Positions 61,491 through 64,000 of a stretch of DNA of 64,000 nt are shown here, piece by piece. The stretch is from Kutzneria buriramensis. Lineage in GTDB: Bacteria; Actinomycetota; Actinomycetes; Mycobacteriales; Pseudonocardiaceae. Positions within the stretch are counted from its first letter, which is position 1. The number at the start of each line of letters is the position of its first letter. The notes under the pieces were generated by a model. That model worked only from the letters and a program-made list of their open reading frames with translations, was not told the DNA's origin and did not search any database. Position numbers and translations under genes: made by a program. The stretch covers positions 180,786 through 244,785 of the forward strand of contig NZ_QUNO01000020.1 in NCBI RefSeq assembly GCF_003387475.1, given 5' to 3'.

Positions 61491-62841
61491 CGACGGCGAT
61501 CCCGACAGCCGCCACCGCGACGATCATGGCGGCGCGGTAGCCGGCGGCGACGTTCCCGTAGCCGCCGGCGGCGGTGAAGGCCGCGGAGCTCGCAGCCACG
61601 CCGAAGGCCGCGCCGACCTGCCGGACCGTGCTGAACAGTCCCGACGCGGTGCCGATGTCGGCCGGCTGCACGGAACCGACCACCGACTTCGTCAGCGCTG
61701 GCACCGCGAAGGTGACGCCGGTCGCGACGACCGCCACGGCCGCGCCGAGCACGGCGTACGGCAGGTCGGGACCGGCCAGGACGGCGAGGATCGCGGTGCC
61801 GACCGTCTGGAGCGTCAGGCCGATGACGATCATCGGCCGGGTGCCGACGCGGTCGGTGTGGGCGCCGGTGCGTGGCGCGAGGAGCAGCGGCACCAGGCCC
61901 AGCGGCAGCAGGTGCAGACCGGCTTCGAGAGGGCCGTCGTGCTGCCCGTTCTGCAGGAACTGGGCGGTGAAGAACACGATCGCCGTGAGGGATGCCGACT
62001 GCAGGAAGATCCCGACGACGCCGGACGTGAACGCGCGGTCGGTGAACACGCGCAGCGGGATCATCGGGTGCTTCGTGCGCTGCTCCCGGAGCAGCAGCGC
62101 ACCGAGCAGCAGGACACCCAGCACGAGCGCGCCGATCACCGTGCGGTCGGCCCAGCCGTCGGTCGCGGCGCGGATCACGCCCCACACCAGGGCCAGCACC
62201 GCCGCGCCACCCAGGAGCAGCCCGGGCAGGTCGAGTGGCGCAGCGGTGCGGTCCTGTCCGTCACGGACGCGCAGCAGGACGCCGACCGCGGCCGCCAGCC
62301 CGACCGGAACGTTGATCCAGAAGATGGCCGGCCAGGACAGCAGCTGGGTGAGCACGCCGCCGAGCACCGGCCCCAGGGTGCTGGCGGCGCCGGTGGCCGC
62401 GCCGAACACGCCCATCGCCCAGCCCCGCCGCTCGGGCGGGAAGGCGGCGTTGATCAAGGCCAGCGCCGTCGCCATGGTGACCGCCGCGCCGACGCCCTGC
62501 ACCGCCCTCGCCCCGATCAGCACGGCGGCGTTCGGCGCGAGGGCGCAGGCGACGGACGCGCCCGTGAACAGCAGCAGGCCGCCGGCGTAGACCCGCCGCC
62601 GGCCCCAGCGGTCGCCGAGCGCGGCGGCGGTCATCAGCAGCACCGCGAAGGTGATCGTGTAGGCGTTGATCGTCCAGTCGAGCGTGGCGATGGTCGCGTT
62701 CAGGGCGGTGCGCAGGGTCGGCAGCGCCGTCGACACGGCGAGCAGGTCCAGGATCACCAGGAAGGAGCCGACGCTGGCCAGGCCGAGCGTCCAGCGCTGG
62801 TCGGTGGCCGGGGCGCGGGGTGTTGTGGTCTGGGATGTCAT
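61435..62841 (-). CDS. DHA2-type MFS drug exporter (EmrB/QacA-like)
   Basis: 468 residues from ATG 62841. About 14 membrane helices; motif A GDRWGRRRVYAGG after the second helix, the early D-L-L-A-V-S-T-A-L-P-T-L block, and motif C-like GAATGAASTLGPVLGG mark proton-driven drug exporters. The basic tail (SRRSATARRSRPGR) overlaps the end of the convergent SDR gene. It is divergent from the sigma-factor gene, with an inverted repeat CCCGGGAAACCGGG in the gap. Confidence 0.93.
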   Translation of the reverse strand: MTSQTTTPRAPATDQRWTLGLASVGSFLVILDLLAVSTALPTLRTALNATIATLDWTINAYTITFAVLLMTAAALGDRWGRRRVYAGGLLLFTGASVACALAPNAAVLIGARAVQGVGAAVTMATALALINAAFPPERRGWAMGVFGAATGAASTLGPVLGGVLTQLLSWPAIFWINVPVGLAAAVGVLLRVRDGQDRTAAPLDLPGLLLGGAAVLALVWGVIRAATDGWADRTVIGALVLGVLLLGALLLREQRTKHPMIPLRVFTDRAFTSGVVGIFLQSASLTAIVFFTAQFLQNGQHDGPLEAGLHLLPLGLVPLLLAPRTGAHTDRVGTRPMIVIGLTLQTVGTAILAVLAGPDLPYAVLGAAVAVVATGVTFAVPALTKSVVGSVQPADIGTASGLFSTVRQVGAAFGVAASSAAFTAAGGYGNVAAGYRAAMIVAVAAVGIAVVTTPSRRSATARRSRPGR

Positions 62842-62913
62842 GTCGGGGTAGACACGGGCGACCCGGGAAACCGGGCGCGACCGATTTCCGGGACGGGCGG
62901 TGTCGATACAGGC

Positions 62914-63903
62914 ATGGACATGACCGTGGACGAGGCGCTGCTCGCGGAAGCTCGCGGCGGCGACGCGGATGCGTTCGGCCGGCTCACCGAGCCGTACCGG
63001 AGGGAGCTGCACGTGCACTGCTATCGGATGCTCGGATCCCTCGGCGACGCCGAGGACCTGGTGCAGGACACGCTGCTGGCCGCATGGCGGGGCATCGACC
63101 GCTTCGCCGGCCGGTCGTCCCTGCGGACCTGGCTGTACCGCATCGCGACCAACCGCTGCCTGAATGCCCTGCGCGACCGCGACCATCGGCCGGCGTACGC
63201 CACCGCGGCTCAGCTGCCGGAGCCGAGCCGCATGGACGAGGTGCCGTGGCTGGAGCCGTACCCCTTCGACGTGCCGACTCTCGGCCCGGAGGCGTCGGTG
63301 GAGAGCCGAGAGGCCGTGTCGCTTGCGTTCATCGCCGCGGCGCAGACGATGCCGCCGCGGCAGCGGGCGATCCTGGTGCTGCGGGATGTGCTCGGGTTTC
63401 GCGGCGCCGAGGTGGCGTCGATGCTCGACACGACGGAGGATGCCGTCGCGAGCGGCTTGAAGCGGGCCCGGAGTGCGCTGGCGAGTCGTGCTCCGGTCGA
63501 GGCGCCTCCGTTGCCGGGTTCCGTCGCGGAGCGTCGTGTGGTGGACGCGTTCGTGGTGGCGTTCGAGAGCGGCGATGTGCCGGCGATGGTGGAGCTGCTC
63601 ACCGACGACGCCTGGATGTCGATGCCGCCGCTGCCGTTGGAATACCAGGGGCGCTCGGCCATCGGCGAGTTCTTCGACGCCATCGTCTTCGTGCAGGGGA
63701 CGCGGCGGTGGCGGCTCGTGCCGACCAGGGCCAACGGCCAGCCGGCGTTCGGGCGGTACGTGTGCGATCCCCAGGCCGGGATCGCGCGGGCCCATGGCGT
63801 GACGGTGTTGACCCTCGCCGGGACGGGGATCGTTCGGATGACCGCGTTTCTGGGGGCGGAGCTGCTGCCGCGGTTCGGCTTGCCGCGGACGCTGGCGGAC
63901 TAG
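62914..63903 (+). CDS. ECF sigma factor with SnoaL-like C-terminal domain
   Basis: 329 residues from ATG 62914. Region 2: AFGRLTEPYRRELHVHCYRM, LGSLGDAEDLVQDTLLAAWR, FAGRSSLRTWLYRIATNRCL. Region 4: PPRQRAILVLRDVLGFRGAE, VASMLDTTEDAVASGLKRAR. Residues about 200-325 are a SnoaL/NTF2-like fold, as in the TIGR02960/SigJ-type ECF group. No anti-sigma gene is adjacent, which fits that group: the tail itself modulates activity. It probably controls the divergent MFS exporter. Confidence 0.92.
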   Translation: MDMTVDEALLAEARGGDADAFGRLTEPYRRELHVHCYRMLGSLGDAEDLVQDTLLAAWRGIDRFAGRSSLRTWLYRIATNRCLNALRDRDHRPAYATAAQLPEPSRMDEVPWLEPYPFDVPTLGPEASVESREAVSLAFIAAAQTMPPRQRAILVLRDVLGFRGAEVASMLDTTEDAVASGLKRARSALASRAPVEAPPLPGSVAERRVVDAFVVAFESGDVPAMVELLTDDAWMSMPPLPLEYQGRSAIGEFFDAIVFVQGTRRWRLVPTRANGQPAFGRYVCDPQAGIARAHGVTVLTLAGTGIVRMTAFLGAELLPRFGLPRTLAD

Positions 63904-63939
63904 GTCCAATGCCGTTCAGTTAGCCGTGACACGTAGCTG

Positions 63940-64000
63940 TCAAGGTTCGGGCGAGGCCAGGACATCGATGCTGATGGTGGCCTTGTAGGTAGTCCGGTCG
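63940..64000 (-). mobile_element. 3' end of an IS4-type transposase (partial at window edge)
   Basis: The reverse strand reads DRTTYKATISIDVLASPEP and a stop at 63940. This looks like the C-terminus of actinobacterial IS4-family transposases, which end in x-R-x-x-Y-K-A-T/Q-I-x-I-x-x-L. Just beyond it, CAATGCCGTTCAGTTAG (63907-63923) resembles the terminal repeat of such elements. If so, the IS border falls 3-20 bp after the sigma-factor stop. Only 61 bases are visible. Confidence 0.45.

Overview
This 64-kb window is high-GC actinobacterial DNA. The codon bias, the many GTG starts, the Tat-signal exported peptidase, the F420-type reductase fold, the DUF574-type S-adenosyl methyltransferase and the furA-katG pair all fit a Pseudonocardiales- or Streptomyces-like soil actinomycete. 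I cannot name the genus from sequence alone. I see no tRNA, rRNA or CRISPR array and no core PKS or NRPS gene.

Layout. 0-3 kb: start of uppP with a BlaI/MecI-type palindrome, two GNAT enzymes, a YbjN-like protein, and a TetR/F420-reductase divergent pair. 3-8.7 kb: a CUT2-type sugar ABC transporter (ATPase, two permeases, lipoprotein) downstream of a zinc alcohol dehydrogenase, with two identical LacI-type operator cores. 8.7-16 kb: an atypical dihydroorotate dehydrogenase homologue, a large LuxR-type ATPase regulator, an exported M28 peptidase, and an AbiEii-type nucleotidyltransferase fused to an unknown N-terminal domain. 15.7-19.6 kb: remnants of a TetR/FAD-monooxygenase pair, then an XRE - FAD monooxygenase - LLM flavoprotein - methyltransferase run. 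19.6-20.9 kb: a pseudo-response regulator lacking its phospho-acceptor Asp, with a RibD/DHFR-like enzyme.

20.95-33.8 kb is a compact type IV pilus locus. pilD lies on the + strand. A tightly overlapping - strand operon runs cpaE-like ATPase, pilin, pilT, pilB, pilC, two pseudopilins and a 681-aa PilX-like protein. Between the convergent pilD and pilus operon lies a more AT-rich, weakly biased island: a decayed IS5-type transposase, a catechol O-methyltransferase resembling the animal enzyme, and a group D flavin-dependent phenol hydroxylase. The two enzymes make a plausible hydroxylate-then-methylate cassette.

33.8-64 kb is mostly chromosomal accessory genes: a secreted S1 peptidase, an MmyB-type regulator divergent from a dienelactone hydrolase, a two-component system divergent from a MacB/FtsX-type ABC exporter, a tautomerase, LysR with a D-malate/tartrate dehydrogenase and an alpha/beta hydrolase, a GlxA-type regulator, HxlR divergent from enoyl-CoA hydratase, a Na+/H+ antiporter, an amidase, furA-katG with a strong terminator, a DUF4360 protein, an SGNH esterase, and a VOC/50-aa protein/FAD disulfide reductase/SDR operon. 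MarR and SDR are divergent with a clear operator. DHA2 MFS and an ECF sigma factor with a SnoaL-like tail are also divergent. The window ends in what looks like the 3' end of an IS4-type element. Functions are read from motifs and overall resemblance, because no database search was possible.
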